Below, one piece after another: positions 24,977 to 33,554 of a stretch of 64,000 nt of DNA. Where the stretch lies: positions 353,443-417,442 of the forward strand of contig NZ_JARPUQ010000003.1 of assembly GCF_029537735.1 (NCBI RefSeq). The letters are read 5' to 3'. Every line of letters begins with the position of its first letter. Within the stretch, counting starts at the first letter, position 1. The notes under the pieces were generated by a model that saw only the letters and a list, made by a program, of their open reading frames with translations, searched no databases and was not told where the DNA came from. A program made the translations under genes and the position numbers. This stretch comes from Robiginitalea aestuariiviva (GTDB lineage: Bacteria; Bacteroidota; Bacteroidia; Flavobacteriales; Flavobacteriaceae).

Positions 24977-25771
24977 TTAGGGTTGCACCCGAAACGTGCC
25001 GCTTTCCGTATCGAAACGGACGGCATCCGTCGGGAAGAGGCTTTGCAGGGCTCCGGAGGCAATGAGTTCCGCAGGGGGGCCATAGCTGGCTGTTTCGGGC
25101 TTCAGGATCAGCAGGGCATCACAAAGCTGCAGGGCCAGTTCAATTTCATGGGTGGTAAAGGCGATGGTGATCCTGCGCTCGCGTGCAATATGCCCCAGGG
25201 CTTTGAGGATGTTGACTTTGTGGTGGAGGTCCAGGTGGGTGGTGGGCTCATCCAGCAGCATAAGCGGGGTTTGCTGGGCCAACGCCCTGGCAATCAATGC
25301 CCGCTGCAGCTGCCCGTCGCTCAGGGTATGGCAGGGCCGTTTCCGGAGGTTCGTCAGTTGTAATTGTTCCAGGGCCTCGCGTACCGCTGCCCGGTCTGCC
25401 TCTCCCATGCGACCGGCCCAGTTGGTATGGGGGTGGCGCCCCAGGGCAACCAGTTCGCCTACGGTAAGGTTGCGCGATGCCGGGGGGTCGGTCAGGACAA
25501 TACTCAGGCAGGTAGCCCGCTGGGCTAAAGGAATCTCCTCCAGCAACTGCCCCTGCCAGTAAATCGCACCGGCCAGGGCCGGTTGCAACCCGGCCAGGGT
25601 GCGCAGCAGGGTGGATTTCCCAACCCCGTTTGGCCCCACAATGGCAGTAAGACTCCCGGGCTCCAGTTGCATACGGATGGAACCGGACAACCGCAGGGGC
25701 GGCCGGTTACGCGGGTATCCGATTTGCAGGTCGGCCGCTTCCAGGGCGGGATGGTGGGTCTTGACTTCCAT
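24977..25771 (-). CDS. btuD: ABC transporter ATP-binding protein, cobalamin/iron-siderophore type (BtuD-like)
   Basis: A 264-residue ATPase energising the adjacent permease. Walker A is GPNGVGKST near residue 46, the signature is LSDGQLQRALIARALAQ, Walker B is MLLDEPTTHLDLH, and the H-loop is TTHEIEL. The family is FecE/BtuD-like. Assignment to B12 rests on the neighbouring btuC, btuF and riboswitch-controlled receptor rather than on residues in this protein. The ATG at 25771 lies 59 bases after the permease stop. Confidence 0.85.
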   Translation of the reverse strand: MEVKTHHPALEAADLQIGYPRNRPPLRLSGSIRMQLEPGSLTAIVGPNGVGKSTLLRTLAGLQPALAGAIYWQGQLLEEIPLAQRATCLSIVLTDPPASRNLTVGELVALGRHPHTNWAGRMGEADRAAVREALEQLQLTNLRKRPCHTLSDGQLQRALIARALAQQTPLMLLDEPTTHLDLHHKVNILKALGHIARERRITIAFTTHEIELALQLCDALLILKPETASYGPPAELIASGALQSLFPTDAVRFDTESGTFRVQP

Positions 25772-25830
25772 ATGGAAAATGGGAAGGACGAAAGTACGGG
25801 CTCTGTTGGAGAAATCCTAAACGGCCCGGA

Positions 25831-26835
25831 TCAGAACAGCATTTTATTGCGCCGCAGCAACAGCCAGATCACCACCGGGGCCCCCACCACCGAGGTAATG
25901 GCATTGATGGGCAGGACGTAGGCGGAATAGGGCAGTTGGGCCACCGTATCGCAAACCAGCATCAGGGCTGCCCCCACCCCCAGGACCCCGGGCAATAGGT
26001 GGCGGTGGTCCGAGGTGGTAAACCACAGGCGGGTAAGATGGGGTACGGCCAACCCTACAAAGGCGATCGGCCCGGTAAAAGCAGTAACCCCACCCGCCAG
26101 CAAGCCGGTGGCCAGGATCAGCCAGAACCGCAACCGGGGCAGGGAGGTGCCCATGGAGGCAGCGTATTTTTCGCCCAGCAGCAGGGCGTTAAGGCCTTTT
26201 ACCTGCCAGAGGCTGATGCCGCACCCGGCCAGGAAAACCACCAACAGGATGCCCAGTTGCCCCCAGCTCAGGTTCCCTACGCTGCCGTAGGACCAAAAGA
26301 TGTATTGCTGCAGGGCCTCGGCATTGGAAAAAGAAGCCAGCACGGTAACCAGGGCCGCCGTAATACTGCCGAACATCAGGCCTACAATGAGCAGGGCCAT
26401 GGCATCTTTCAGGCGAGCTGAAACCGTAAGGACTACGGCCAGTACCAGGAAACTGCCCAGGCTGCTGGCCAGGGCCAGGCCTGCATCCGAAAACCATACC
26501 CCGGCCGCGACCGGGAGCAGGCTGGCTCCCAGGATCAACAAGGCGGCCCCCAGGCTGGCCCCGGAGCTGATACCCAGCACAAAGGGGCCGGCCAGGGGGT
26601 TGCGGAAGAAGGTTTGCATGAGCAGCCCGCTCAGGGCCAGGCCGCTCCCGGCCAAAATAGCCGTCAGGGCCTTGGGCAGGCGGTAGTCCCAAATAATATA
26701 TCGCCAGGTTTCGGGCAGGCCGTCCCGCCCAAGCAGCACCCCAAGGGTATCCTTCAGGGGGATGTCTGCAGACCCCAGACTCAGGTTCAGCACCAGGGCC
26801 GCGGCCAGCAGGACGAGCAGCAATATATAGCGCAT
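25831..26835 (-). CDS. btuC: FecCD-family ABC transporter permease, probable cobalamin permease
   Basis: A 334-residue integral membrane protein with about nine to ten helices. It carries FecCD features: LSGLLMQTFFRNPLAGPFVLG, GLMFGSITAALVTVLASF, and GPIAFVGLAVPHLTRLW in the ATPase-coupling region. The start is the ATG at 26835 (MRYILLLVLLAAALVLNL). The in-frame TTG at 26859 would overlap the btuF stop and is less likely. It sits between btuF (20 bases upstream) and btuD. Substrate is inferred from context. Confidence 0.87.
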   Translation of the reverse strand: MRYILLLVLLAAALVLNLSLGSADIPLKDTLGVLLGRDGLPETWRYIIWDYRLPKALTAILAGSGLALSGLLMQTFFRNPLAGPFVLGISSGASLGAALLILGASLLPVAAGVWFSDAGLALASSLGSFLVLAVVLTVSARLKDAMALLIVGLMFGSITAALVTVLASFSNAEALQQYIFWSYGSVGNLSWGQLGILLVVFLAGCGISLWQVKGLNALLLGEKYAASMGTSLPRLRFWLILATGLLAGGVTAFTGPIAFVGLAVPHLTRLWFTTSDHRHLLPGVLGVGAALMLVCDTVAQLPYSAYVLPINAITSVVGAPVVIWLLLRRNKMLF

Positions 26836-26855
26836 GGGCTTTGGTTGGCTACGGG

Positions 26856-28004
26856 TCAAGGGTCAAGGGGTTTAAAGAAAACAGGCTTATAATCCGCCAG
26901 CAGGCCCGGGTGCAGGTAATGGATCAGGTCCTTCAGCACCAGGTCCGGGCGTGCGGGGCCCAGTTCAAAATACAAGAGACCACCGCCCGGCCCGCGGGTA
27001 GCGGCATAGGTGAATACCGCCCGGTCCTGGAAGGCGGGGATCCGGGCGTACAGGGCCTGCGCCTCGCGCATCTCGGTATAGGAGGTAAACTGGGAGGGCG
27101 ATACCCAGGCTGTGGCCTGGTCTGCCCGTTCCAGCACGGCCTCCAGGCTCAGGGACAGACTGCCGGTTCCGGGGTGGTCTGCCCAGAGGTAGTTGGCATG
27201 TGCGTCCTCCAGGAAGCGGGCCGCCCAGCTTTCCCCGGCAGGCAGGTACCACACGTCCCGGTACAGGGCCCCGCTCAGAACCCTGGGTTTTTCCGGAGCC
27301 GTCCGGGCCAGAGCCCGGGCCTGCAAATATTCCTTTTCGATGGTGGCGAAGGCTATTTCCGCAGCCCTGGATTTTTCCAGCAACAAGCCGAAGAATTTGA
27401 TCCATTCCGCCTTGCCCAAAGGGCTTTGTTCCGTCCAGTCCCCGTTGAAGATTACCGGGATCCCGGCTTGTTGTATGCCGCGGTAGGCGCGGGGCGCATC
27501 GCTTACCCCAAAACCGACCACCAGGTCCGGCCCGGTTTCCAGCACCCGTTCTGTGTTGAGTTGCTCGTTGGCCCCCAGTTCGGCCACTTCGCCCCGGGCT
27601 ATCCGATCCAGGGTTTGGGGGGAGGAGATGTAGTCCAGGCCCGGGAAGCCTACCAGGGTACTCGCAGCTTCCAGGGTTTCCAGGGCGGGGATATGGGTGG
27701 TGGAGGTCAGGACTATCCGGCGCACCGGGGTCGGAATCACCCCATCCAGGGTATCGGCCCCGGGCAGGGTGGCCCGGGATACGGAGTCCGGAACCAGGGC
27801 GTAGTGATAGGCCCTGCCGGCCCCGGGCCAGGGTTCGTTTACGGTGAGCAGCACCCAGCCTCCCGGTTGGCGGCTTGCCGCAAAACCCCGGGCGTAATCC
27901 AGGGAAACGGGTAGGGGCCCTGATCCGTCCGCCCCGGGGGGGGACGGGTTCCCGCCGCGGCAGGCCGTGAGCAGCAAAAGGACCAAAAAGAAGCGGTATG
28001 CCAT
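26856..28004 (-). CDS. btuF: Substrate-binding lipoprotein of the cobalamin ABC transporter (BtuF-like)
   Basis: A 382-residue lipoprotein. The ATG at 28004 gives a signal with lipobox LLTAC, placing the mature protein at the outer face of the inner membrane. A Peripla_BP_2 domain spans ~90-370 (VRRIVLTSTTHIPALETLEA, ETGPDLVVGFGVSD, SGALYRDVWYLPAGESWA). It captures cobalamin, or another TonB-imported chelate, for BtuCD. Its 5' end faces btuB across a 350-base intergenic region holding the riboswitch, which is oriented toward btuB only, so btuFCD needs a separate minus-strand promoter. Confidence 0.85.
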   Translation of the reverse strand: MAYRFFLVLLLLTACRGGNPSPPGADGSGPLPVSLDYARGFAASRQPGGWVLLTVNEPWPGAGRAYHYALVPDSVSRATLPGADTLDGVIPTPVRRIVLTSTTHIPALETLEAASTLVGFPGLDYISSPQTLDRIARGEVAELGANEQLNTERVLETGPDLVVGFGVSDAPRAYRGIQQAGIPVIFNGDWTEQSPLGKAEWIKFFGLLLEKSRAAEIAFATIEKEYLQARALARTAPEKPRVLSGALYRDVWYLPAGESWAARFLEDAHANYLWADHPGTGSLSLSLEAVLERADQATAWVSPSQFTSYTEMREAQALYARIPAFQDRAVFTYAATRGPGGGLLYFELGPARPDLVLKDLIHYLHPGLLADYKPVFFKPLDP

Positions 28005-28089
28005 GGGACTGCCGGTTTTCCGGCCTAAAAGTAGCCCTAAAAATCGGCCTGCAAAAATTCGCAACTTTTGGCTACCTTGCTCCCCGAAA

Positions 28090-28275
28090 TGGGTTCCCGA
28101 CGGCCTTCGGCTTTCGGGATTAAAAGGGAATCCGGTGTAAATCCGGAACTGTTCCCGCAACTGTAAGCTTTACCCGCATCCGCGGGTGCCCCAGGCCATC
28201 TTCATGCCACTGCCCGGAACCGGGTGGGAAGGCTGGCCCCGGGGACGCAAGTCAGGAGACCTGCCCCCTTCACCC
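28090..28275 (+). ncRNA. Cobalamin (adenosylcobalamin) riboswitch
   Basis: On the plus strand upstream of btuB, the core contains GGAATCCGGTGTAAATCCGG, then ACTGTTCCCGCAACTGTAAG, and the B12 box GCAAGTCAGGAGACCTGCC at 28247-28265. Spacing and order are those of the cobalamin riboswitch family. The outer boundaries are approximate. It should reduce btuB expression when B12 is plentiful. Confidence 0.95.
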
Positions 28276-28284
28276 ACACATTGT

Positions 28285-28319
28285 TAAACTTTCGGGATAA
28301 AAGTTTAGGTAGCTTTTTT
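28285..28319 (+). terminator. Possible intrinsic terminator / expression platform of the B12 riboswitch
   Basis: TAAACTTT (28285-28292) pairs with AAAGTTTA (28300-28307) around a seven-base loop. A T-run (28314-28319) follows after six intervening bases, so the stem is not directly joined to the T-tract. It lies between the B12 box and the btuB start, where an attenuator would be expected. Confidence 0.4.
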
Positions 28320-28354
28320 ACAGAAACGCCTTCCCGTGTCCAAACTCAAGCGAC

Positions 28355-30220
28355 ATGAAAAACATGCACAAGGCAGCATGGACCGTACTCTGTACCGTCC
28401 TTACTGCTCATGCCCAGAACGGGCAGGATTCCACAGCGGTAACCCGCCTGGACGAAGTAGTGATCACCGATACCCGGGTGCCCATCCCCCGCGAACAATC
28501 GGGGAAAACCGTAATCCGGCTGGATGCCGAAGCCCTGAAGGCCTACCAGGGCGGCAGTGTGGCCGATGTACTGAACCGGCAGGCCGGCTTTGAAATCGGC
28601 GGGGGGCGCGGGCGCCCCGGGGAAGTTCTCGGGCTCTATGCCAGGGGTGGCCGGGGCCGGCAGGTGCTGGTACTGGTAGACGGGGTACGTGTAAACGACC
28701 CCTCGTCCTTTTCCCAGCAGTACGACCTGCGGCTCCTGCCCCTGGACCAGGTGGCCTCCATCGAAATCGTGAAAGGGGCGGCCAGTACCCTCTACGGGAC
28801 CAATGCGGCTACAGCCGTGATCGATATCCGCACCCGAAAACCCGCAGACCGACCCCTGGAGTTAAGCGTGCAGAACAGCGCCGGCACCCACCGGGCGGCC
28901 GAAAACGATGCCTGGACCTTTGGGCAGTATACCTCCAGCCTGGGGTTAAGCGGCACAAGCGGTGCCTTTTCCTACCAGGCGGGTTTTTCCCACCGCCTGG
29001 CCAACGGGCTTTCGGCCCTGGCTACGGATACGGACGAAAAGGACGCCTATCGCAACAGTAGTTTCAATGCCCGCCTGTCCTGGCTGGCCGGGCAGCAGAC
29101 GCGGCTTTCCGTTTTTGCGGATCGCACGCGAATGAAGACCGGGTACGACGATGCCTTTGGGGGTACGGATGCCCCTCATGAATACCAGACGGACCAGGAG
29201 CGCATCGGGACGCAATTCCAGTATACAGGCACCGGTTTTATCCTGGAGGCCTATGCGGCCTATGCCGCCTACGCCTCGGAAGACCGGGGTGCCTTCCCGG
29301 CGGCCTATACCGGCGGCAACTGGGCCGGGGAGGTCCTGGTGCGCAAGCCCCTGGATCAAAACCTGAACCTGGTAGCCGGGGTGCAATACCTGAGGGACCG
29401 GGCAGACCTGGAGGCCCCGGAGTCCTTTACCCTGATAGACCCTTTTGTCAATGTGGTCTGGGGCAGCGCCAAAGGCTTTAACCTGAATGCCGGGGCCCGC
29501 CTGAACCTGCATTCGGAGTACGGGAGCCAGTGGGTCTACCAGCTTAACCCCTCCTGGACCCTTCCGGCGGATGGGGGGTACTGGAAGGTATTCGGGTCCT
29601 TTTCCACGGCCTACATTACCCCAACCCTGCAACAGCTTTACGGGGCCTTTGGGGCCAACCCGGACCTGGAACCCGAAACGGACCGCAGCCTGGAGGCCGG
29701 GCTGGAGGGACGGCCCGGGGAAACCCTGCGCTGGAGCCTGCTCTATTTCAACCGGCGGGAGCAACAGGCCGTGGTCTTCGATAATGCCAATTTTGCCTAT
29801 TTCAATGCCGCGGACGACATCCGGGTATCCGGGGTGGAAATCGAAGGGTACCTGACCCTTTCCGAAGGCTGGAACCTGCAGGCCAACTACACCTTTACCG
29901 AGCGGCAGGGCGATGCTGCCATCCGCATCCCGAAGCACAAGTTTAACGCGCTGCTGTCCGGGTCCCTGGCCCCGCGCTGGCAGGGCACTCTGGCCTATGC
30001 CTTTACCGGGGACCGGCCGGATACGGATTTCAGCACGCAGACCCAGGTAGAACTGGATGCCTTTTCCCTGGTGGATGCACGCCTGCGGTATACGTTTATA
30101 TCGGACCGCCTGGAGGCGTTCCTGGCCGTCAACAATATCTTCAATACCGAATTCACCGAGGTGGTGGGTTACCAGACCCCGGGTCGTACCGCCCAGTTGG
30201 GATGGTCTTTCCGGTTTTAG
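28355..30220 (+). CDS. btuB: TonB-dependent outer-membrane receptor, probable cobalamin transporter BtuB
   Basis: A 621-residue outer-membrane receptor. A signal peptide (AAWTVLCTVLTAHAQ) is followed by a TonB-box-like segment (LDEVVITDTR), the plug domain (VADVLNRQAGFEIGGG, LVLVDGVRVNDPS, IEIVKGAASTLYGTNA) and a ~450-residue beta-barrel ending in an aromatic residue (LGWSFRF). BtuB-like size and the riboswitch directly upstream support cobalamin import. The divergent btuFCD genes supply the inner-membrane step. A strong terminator follows. Confidence 0.92.
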   Translation: MKNMHKAAWTVLCTVLTAHAQNGQDSTAVTRLDEVVITDTRVPIPREQSGKTVIRLDAEALKAYQGGSVADVLNRQAGFEIGGGRGRPGEVLGLYARGGRGRQVLVLVDGVRVNDPSSFSQQYDLRLLPLDQVASIEIVKGAASTLYGTNAATAVIDIRTRKPADRPLELSVQNSAGTHRAAENDAWTFGQYTSSLGLSGTSGAFSYQAGFSHRLANGLSALATDTDEKDAYRNSSFNARLSWLAGQQTRLSVFADRTRMKTGYDDAFGGTDAPHEYQTDQERIGTQFQYTGTGFILEAYAAYAAYASEDRGAFPAAYTGGNWAGEVLVRKPLDQNLNLVAGVQYLRDRADLEAPESFTLIDPFVNVVWGSAKGFNLNAGARLNLHSEYGSQWVYQLNPSWTLPADGGYWKVFGSFSTAYITPTLQQLYGAFGANPDLEPETDRSLEAGLEGRPGETLRWSLLYFNRREQQAVVFDNANFAYFNAADDIRVSGVEIEGYLTLSEGWNLQANYTFTERQGDAAIRIPKHKFNALLSGSLAPRWQGTLAYAFTGDRPDTDFSTQTQVELDAFSLVDARLRYTFISDRLEAFLAVNNIFNTEFTEVVGYQTPGRTAQLGWSFRF

Positions 30221-30236
30221 ATAACCGAATAGAAAA

Positions 30237-30260
30237 GCCCCCGAATTTCGGGGGCTTTTT
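30237..30260 (+). terminator. Bidirectional terminator between btuB and the S41 peptidase gene
   Basis: GCCCCCGA and TCGGGGGC form an eight-pair stem with an ATT loop. T residues follow on the plus side (30256-30260), and the flanking AAAA (30233-30236) gives TTTT on the minus side for the convergent S41 gene. Confidence 0.85.
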
Positions 30261-30282
30261 ATTTTTCAGGAAACAGGCGTGA

Positions 30283-31797
30283 TTACTGTAGGGTTTTCAG
30301 CAGGTTGTCCGGCAATTGGAAATCCGTTCCGGGTTCCACATACATATTGTCCCGCAAGGGCTTGAACATCTTGCTGTGGGTAAAGGGGCGGTCCGGGGTA
30401 CATACCTCGAAGCTGCGTTTGCCGGATATCCCGGTAATCTCCTCCAGGGCACGGGCAAGCAAGGGCTCGGTCACTTCGCCCAGCACCCCCATGTTTTCCA
30501 GGTCTTCCCGAAGCTCGATATCCGGGGGAAAGCCGGAGGTGTAATCGGAAAAGCCCGCAGAATTTTCATTCCGGCCCACCAGGGGCTGGATGGCCCAGCT
30601 GTTGTTGGGGTTGATCTGGCTCTCCCGGGAGGACGTATAAATATATGGGGCCCCCTGCCGGTCCGGGTCGTCTACCATAGTAAGGGAAAATTCGTTCTTG
30701 CCCGTGGTGGTGGTTCCTATGGTTACCACATCGATATACGGGTTCAGGCCGTTGATCACCAGCTCGCTGGAGGAGGCCGTGCTGCGCGTAGTCAGAATGT
30801 ACACCCGCTGCAGGTTCAGCGTATTGATGGTGCTTCCCGCCCCGGTAGTGGCGGCAAAGTAATCCGTCAGGGCATCCGGGTCGTCCTGGGTAAAGATCTG
30901 CTGCAGGCGATCGTTCCAGCGTTGTACCAGGTATACGTCCTGGGTGCGCCGGCCAAAAATCATACTGGAGAGCAGGCGGGAACTGTTCACAGAACCCCCG
31001 CTGTTGTAACGCAGGTCCAGTACCAGGTCCGTCGCTCCCTCGGCCACAAAGGTGCCGAAGGCAGCGTTCAGGTCCTCATCAAATTCGTTGGTGAAGCCGT
31101 TGTACATGAGGTAGGCCACTTTCTGGCCCTGTACATCCAGGGTTTTGGCAATGTAAACCGGGTTTTCCACCAGGTTTTCCTCTTTGGTCAGGGGCACTTC
31201 CTTCCCGTTGGGGGTGATCACCCCGCCCTGTACATCCGCCATCTGCAGGGTGTAGCTGGCATTGTCGCCAAAGAGCAGGTCCCGGTAATTACCACCGTTC
31301 ATGGCCTGCCCGTCCACCCCAACAAAGACCTCGCCCCGCGCAATATCCGCCGCGGCGGCGCTGGAGTTGGGCACGATATAGCGTACGGTCCCGTAAACGG
31401 GATCGGAAGGATCCAGGGCCCCATTGCTGTTGGCATCCTGGTAGGTAAGGCCAAATTCCAGGCCGTTGCTGCGGGAAACCCCGGAAAGGTTCTGGGTGAG
31501 TTCCACATAATCTTCGCTCAGGAAGCTGAAGCGGTCCGCGCTAAAGAGGAGGCTCTGGAAGAAAACGGCGGGGTCAGTTTCCGAGGCCAGGTACTGGGTG
31601 TATTCGGCATCGGTGGAAAACCGGGTATCCGCCAGGTCCGGCACGTCCTGTTGCCAGTAATACCAGATGTTCATGGCTTTCCACATAAAGTCCTGAACAT
31701 CCAGGTTCCCGACCGGATCGGGACCGGGGTTGGTCTCGTTATCCTTGCTGCAGGCCACGACCATCAGGGCCGCAAGGGCGTAGGCAAACTTTTTCAT
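30283..31797 (-). CDS. S41-family serine peptidase lipoprotein (C-terminal processing peptidase type)
   Basis: A 504-residue exported lipoprotein from the ATG at 31797 (MKKFAYALAALMVVACSKDN, lipobox VVAC). A PDZ-like region lies near 100-200 (GLEFGLTYQD, GEVFVGVDGQAMNGGNYRDL). The S41 catalytic core follows: YLMYNGFTNEF, LVLDLRYNSGGSV, nucleophile Ser in TRSTASSSELV and Lys in TTTGKNEFS. It is a periplasmic or surface peptidase. DANSNGALDPSDP in the PDZ-like region resembles a calcium-binding loop. It is convergent with btuB and divergent from the second ECF module. Confidence 0.87.
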   Translation of the reverse strand: MKKFAYALAALMVVACSKDNETNPGPDPVGNLDVQDFMWKAMNIWYYWQQDVPDLADTRFSTDAEYTQYLASETDPAVFFQSLLFSADRFSFLSEDYVELTQNLSGVSRSNGLEFGLTYQDANSNGALDPSDPVYGTVRYIVPNSSAAAADIARGEVFVGVDGQAMNGGNYRDLLFGDNASYTLQMADVQGGVITPNGKEVPLTKEENLVENPVYIAKTLDVQGQKVAYLMYNGFTNEFDEDLNAAFGTFVAEGATDLVLDLRYNSGGSVNSSRLLSSMIFGRRTQDVYLVQRWNDRLQQIFTQDDPDALTDYFAATTGAGSTINTLNLQRVYILTTRSTASSSELVINGLNPYIDVVTIGTTTTGKNEFSLTMVDDPDRQGAPYIYTSSRESQINPNNSWAIQPLVGRNENSAGFSDYTSGFPPDIELREDLENMGVLGEVTEPLLARALEEITGISGKRSFEVCTPDRPFTHSKMFKPLRDNMYVEPGTDFQLPDNLLKTLQ

Positions 31798-31937
31798 GGT
31801 GCATTTTTTTTGTCGGAAGTGGCGCAAAAACCGTTCCAGGACCGCTTGGGGCGGGCGCCCGGAGGGTTGGGGGATACGCCTAAATCCGTAGCTTTAAGGA
31901 CCCAATTTAGGGGTTAAGGCCCTAAAAAAAAATTTTT

Positions 31938-31965
31938 TGTAACAAAATTAGGCCCCCATCGTCTT
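31938..31965 (+). promoter_or_regulatory. Candidate autoregulatory ECF promoter (TGTAAC-16-CGTCTT)
   Basis: TGTAAC (31938-31943) and CGTCTT (31960-31965) are separated by 16 bases. AAC-containing -35 and CGTC-containing -10 boxes with this spacing are typical of ECF promoters. It ends 27 bases before the sigma-factor ATG. Confidence 0.6.
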
Positions 31966-31992
31966 GCTGGTGTAAAGCCCTCGTAAAAGGTG

Positions 31993-32529
31993 ATGACCAC
32001 AACAACCCAACCTGCACGTATGACGCAGTCAGAGTTCTTAAACATCGTGATGCCGTTCAAGGACAAGCTCTACCGCCTGGCCAAGCGCCTGTTGATTTCC
32101 GCAGAGGAAGCCGAGGACGCCACCCAGGAGGTATTGCTGAAGCTCTGGGCCGGGAAAAAGCAAATGCACCGCTATAATAATGTAGAAGCCTTTGCCATGA
32201 CCATGACCAAGAACTTCTGCCTGGACCGCCTGAAATCCAAGCAGTCCGCGAACCTGAAGCTGGTACACAGCAATTACGCGGAAACCGGGGCCTCCCTGCA
32301 ACAGCAGGTAGAGCGCCGCAACAGCCTGGAATGGGTAGAGCGCATCATGGAAGAGTTACCGGAGCAGCAGCGGATGATTCTGCAGCTGCGGGATGTAGAG
32401 GCCTACGAATACGAAGAGATTGAAAAATTGCTCGATATGAAACCCACAGCCGTACGGGTGGCCCTATCCAGGGCCCGGAAGGCGGTTCGGGAGAAACTTT
32501 TAGAAAAACATCGCTATGGGATCGGATAG
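31993..32529 (+). CDS. ECF-family RNA polymerase sigma factor heading a DUF4252 module
   Basis: A 178-residue sigma factor. Region 2 covers ~20-85 (LYRLAKRLLISAEEAEDATQEV, NVEAFAMTMTKNFCLDRLKSK), and region 4 covers ~120-170 (ELPEQQRMILQLRDVEAYEYEE then a helix-turn-helix, ALSRARKAVREKL). The start is the ATG at 31993, preceded by AAAAGG. The in-frame GTG just before it is less likely. It overlaps the next gene by 14 bases. A TGTAAC-16-CGTCTT element upstream suggests positive autoregulation. Confidence 0.92.
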   Translation: MTTTTQPARMTQSEFLNIVMPFKDKLYRLAKRLLISAEEAEDATQEVLLKLWAGKKQMHRYNNVEAFAMTMTKNFCLDRLKSKQSANLKLVHSNYAETGASLQQQVERRNSLEWVERIMEELPEQQRMILQLRDVEAYEYEEIEKLLDMKPTAVRVALSRARKAVREKLLEKHRYGIG

Positions 32530-32935
32530 AATAGAAAAACTTTTGGAAAAGTACTTCGAGGCAGCCACCAGCGCAGCCGAGGAGCAGGAACTCCGGGCGT
32601 ATTTTGAAAGCGGGGACGTAGCGCCCCACCTGGAGGAATACACCCCCATGTTCCAGTTCTTTTCCCAGGCCAAGCAGGAACGGTATACCCGGCAGGTACC
32701 ATTAAAAACCAGAAGCATGCCATACAGGTGGTTATCCGTTGCAGCGGTTGCAGTTCTCGCACTTGGCTTTTATTTCGGCAACCAGTACCAAGAGCAGCGC
32801 GAAGCGGAGTATGCCTACCAGCAGACCCGCAAAGCCCTGGGGCTGATTGCCCAGAACCTGGATCGCGGCACCGAGAAGGTGGCGCATCTGGAAACCTTTG
32901 AAACGACGAAACAAAAAATTTACAAAAACCAGTAA
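32516..32935 (+). CDS. Single-pass membrane protein, candidate anti-sigma factor
   Basis: A 139-residue protein with a cytoplasmic N-terminal ~70 residues (RIEKLLEKYFEAATSAAEEQ, a short helical pattern seen at the start of many Bacteroidota anti-sigma proteins). One membrane helix follows (WLSVAAVAVLALGFYFG), then a short coiled exported tail. Its start lies inside the sigma gene (14-base overlap), which indicates coupled translation. Anti-sigma function is inferred from position and topology. It has no zinc motif. Confidence 0.72.
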   Translation: MGSDRIEKLLEKYFEAATSAAEEQELRAYFESGDVAPHLEEYTPMFQFFSQAKQERYTRQVPLKTRSMPYRWLSVAAVAVLALGFYFGNQYQEQREAEYAYQQTRKALGLIAQNLDRGTEKVAHLETFETTKQKIYKNQ

Positions 32936-32947
32936 AATCAAAAAACG

Positions 32948-33502
32948 ATGAAAAAGTTAGTAGCCCTAAGCCTGCTGTTGTTGGCCCCCGTATTGGCCGG
33001 TGCGCAGTCAATCTTTGACAAATACGAGGACATGGACCAGGTAAGTTCCGTGATTGTCAACAAAAACATGTTTGAACTCCTGGTCAAGATGGACGTGGAT
33101 GTGGACGATCCGGAAGCCCGGGAATTCATGCAGATCGCCAAGAGCCTGAGCGGCGTCAAAGTCTTTATTACCGAAGACAAAGGGGTATCTGCAGACATGC
33201 AAGCCACGGTAGACCGCTACCTGAAATCCGCCTCCCTGAGCGAGCTGATGCGCGTAAAGGACAAGGATGCCAACGTGAAGTTCTACATCCGCGAGGGCAA
33301 GGACAGCGACCATGTAAGCGAGCTGCTCATGTTTGTGACCGGGATCAAGAACATGGACGTGGAGGTGAACGACCGCCAGGTCGAAACCGTCCTGCTGACC
33401 CTGACCGGGGACATTGACCTGACCAAGATCGGGGCCCTGACCCGCAAGATGAATCTCCCTGAGGAACTCAACCAGGCGGAGAAAAATAAATCCAAACAGT
33501 AA
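32948..33502 (+). CDS. DUF4252 protein, secreted
   Basis: A 184-residue exported protein with a Sec signal (KKLVALSLLLLAPVLAGAQ). The DUF4252 domain covers most of the mature part (SIFDKYEDMDQVSSVIVNKN, EFMQIAKSLSGVKVFITED, ELLMFVTGIKNMDVEVN). Function of the family is unknown, but it is found repeatedly with ECF sigma and anti-sigma genes in this phylum. A second, lipid-anchored DUF4252 protein follows, making a four-gene module with the sigma factor. The start at the ATG 32948 follows the previous stop by 12 bases. Confidence 0.82.
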   Translation: MKKLVALSLLLLAPVLAGAQSIFDKYEDMDQVSSVIVNKNMFELLVKMDVDVDDPEAREFMQIAKSLSGVKVFITEDKGVSADMQATVDRYLKSASLSELMRVKDKDANVKFYIREGKDSDHVSELLMFVTGIKNMDVEVNDRQVETVLLTLTGDIDLTKIGALTRKMNLPEELNQAEKNKSKQ

Positions 33503-33513
33503 CAACCGAAAAT

Positions 33514-33535
33514 TCCCGGGGGCTTGCCCCCGGGA
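33514..33535 (+). terminator. GC-rich hairpin between the two DUF4252 genes (possible attenuator)
   Basis: TCCCGGGGGC and GCCCCCGGGA can form a stem of about nine to ten pairs with a tight CTTG/TT loop. Only ATTT follows, so it may slow or partially stop transcription rather than terminate fully. Confidence 0.5.
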
Positions 33536-33554
33536 TTTCATAAACCCAACCCAG

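Noticed and set aside
30316..31917. 533-codon plus-strand open frame opposite the S41 peptidase gene
   Set aside because: Antisense shadow of a GC-rich gene. The protein is compositionally odd (His/Gln/Gly-rich), has no family motif, and the opposite strand encodes a complete peptidase with catalytic Ser and Lys.
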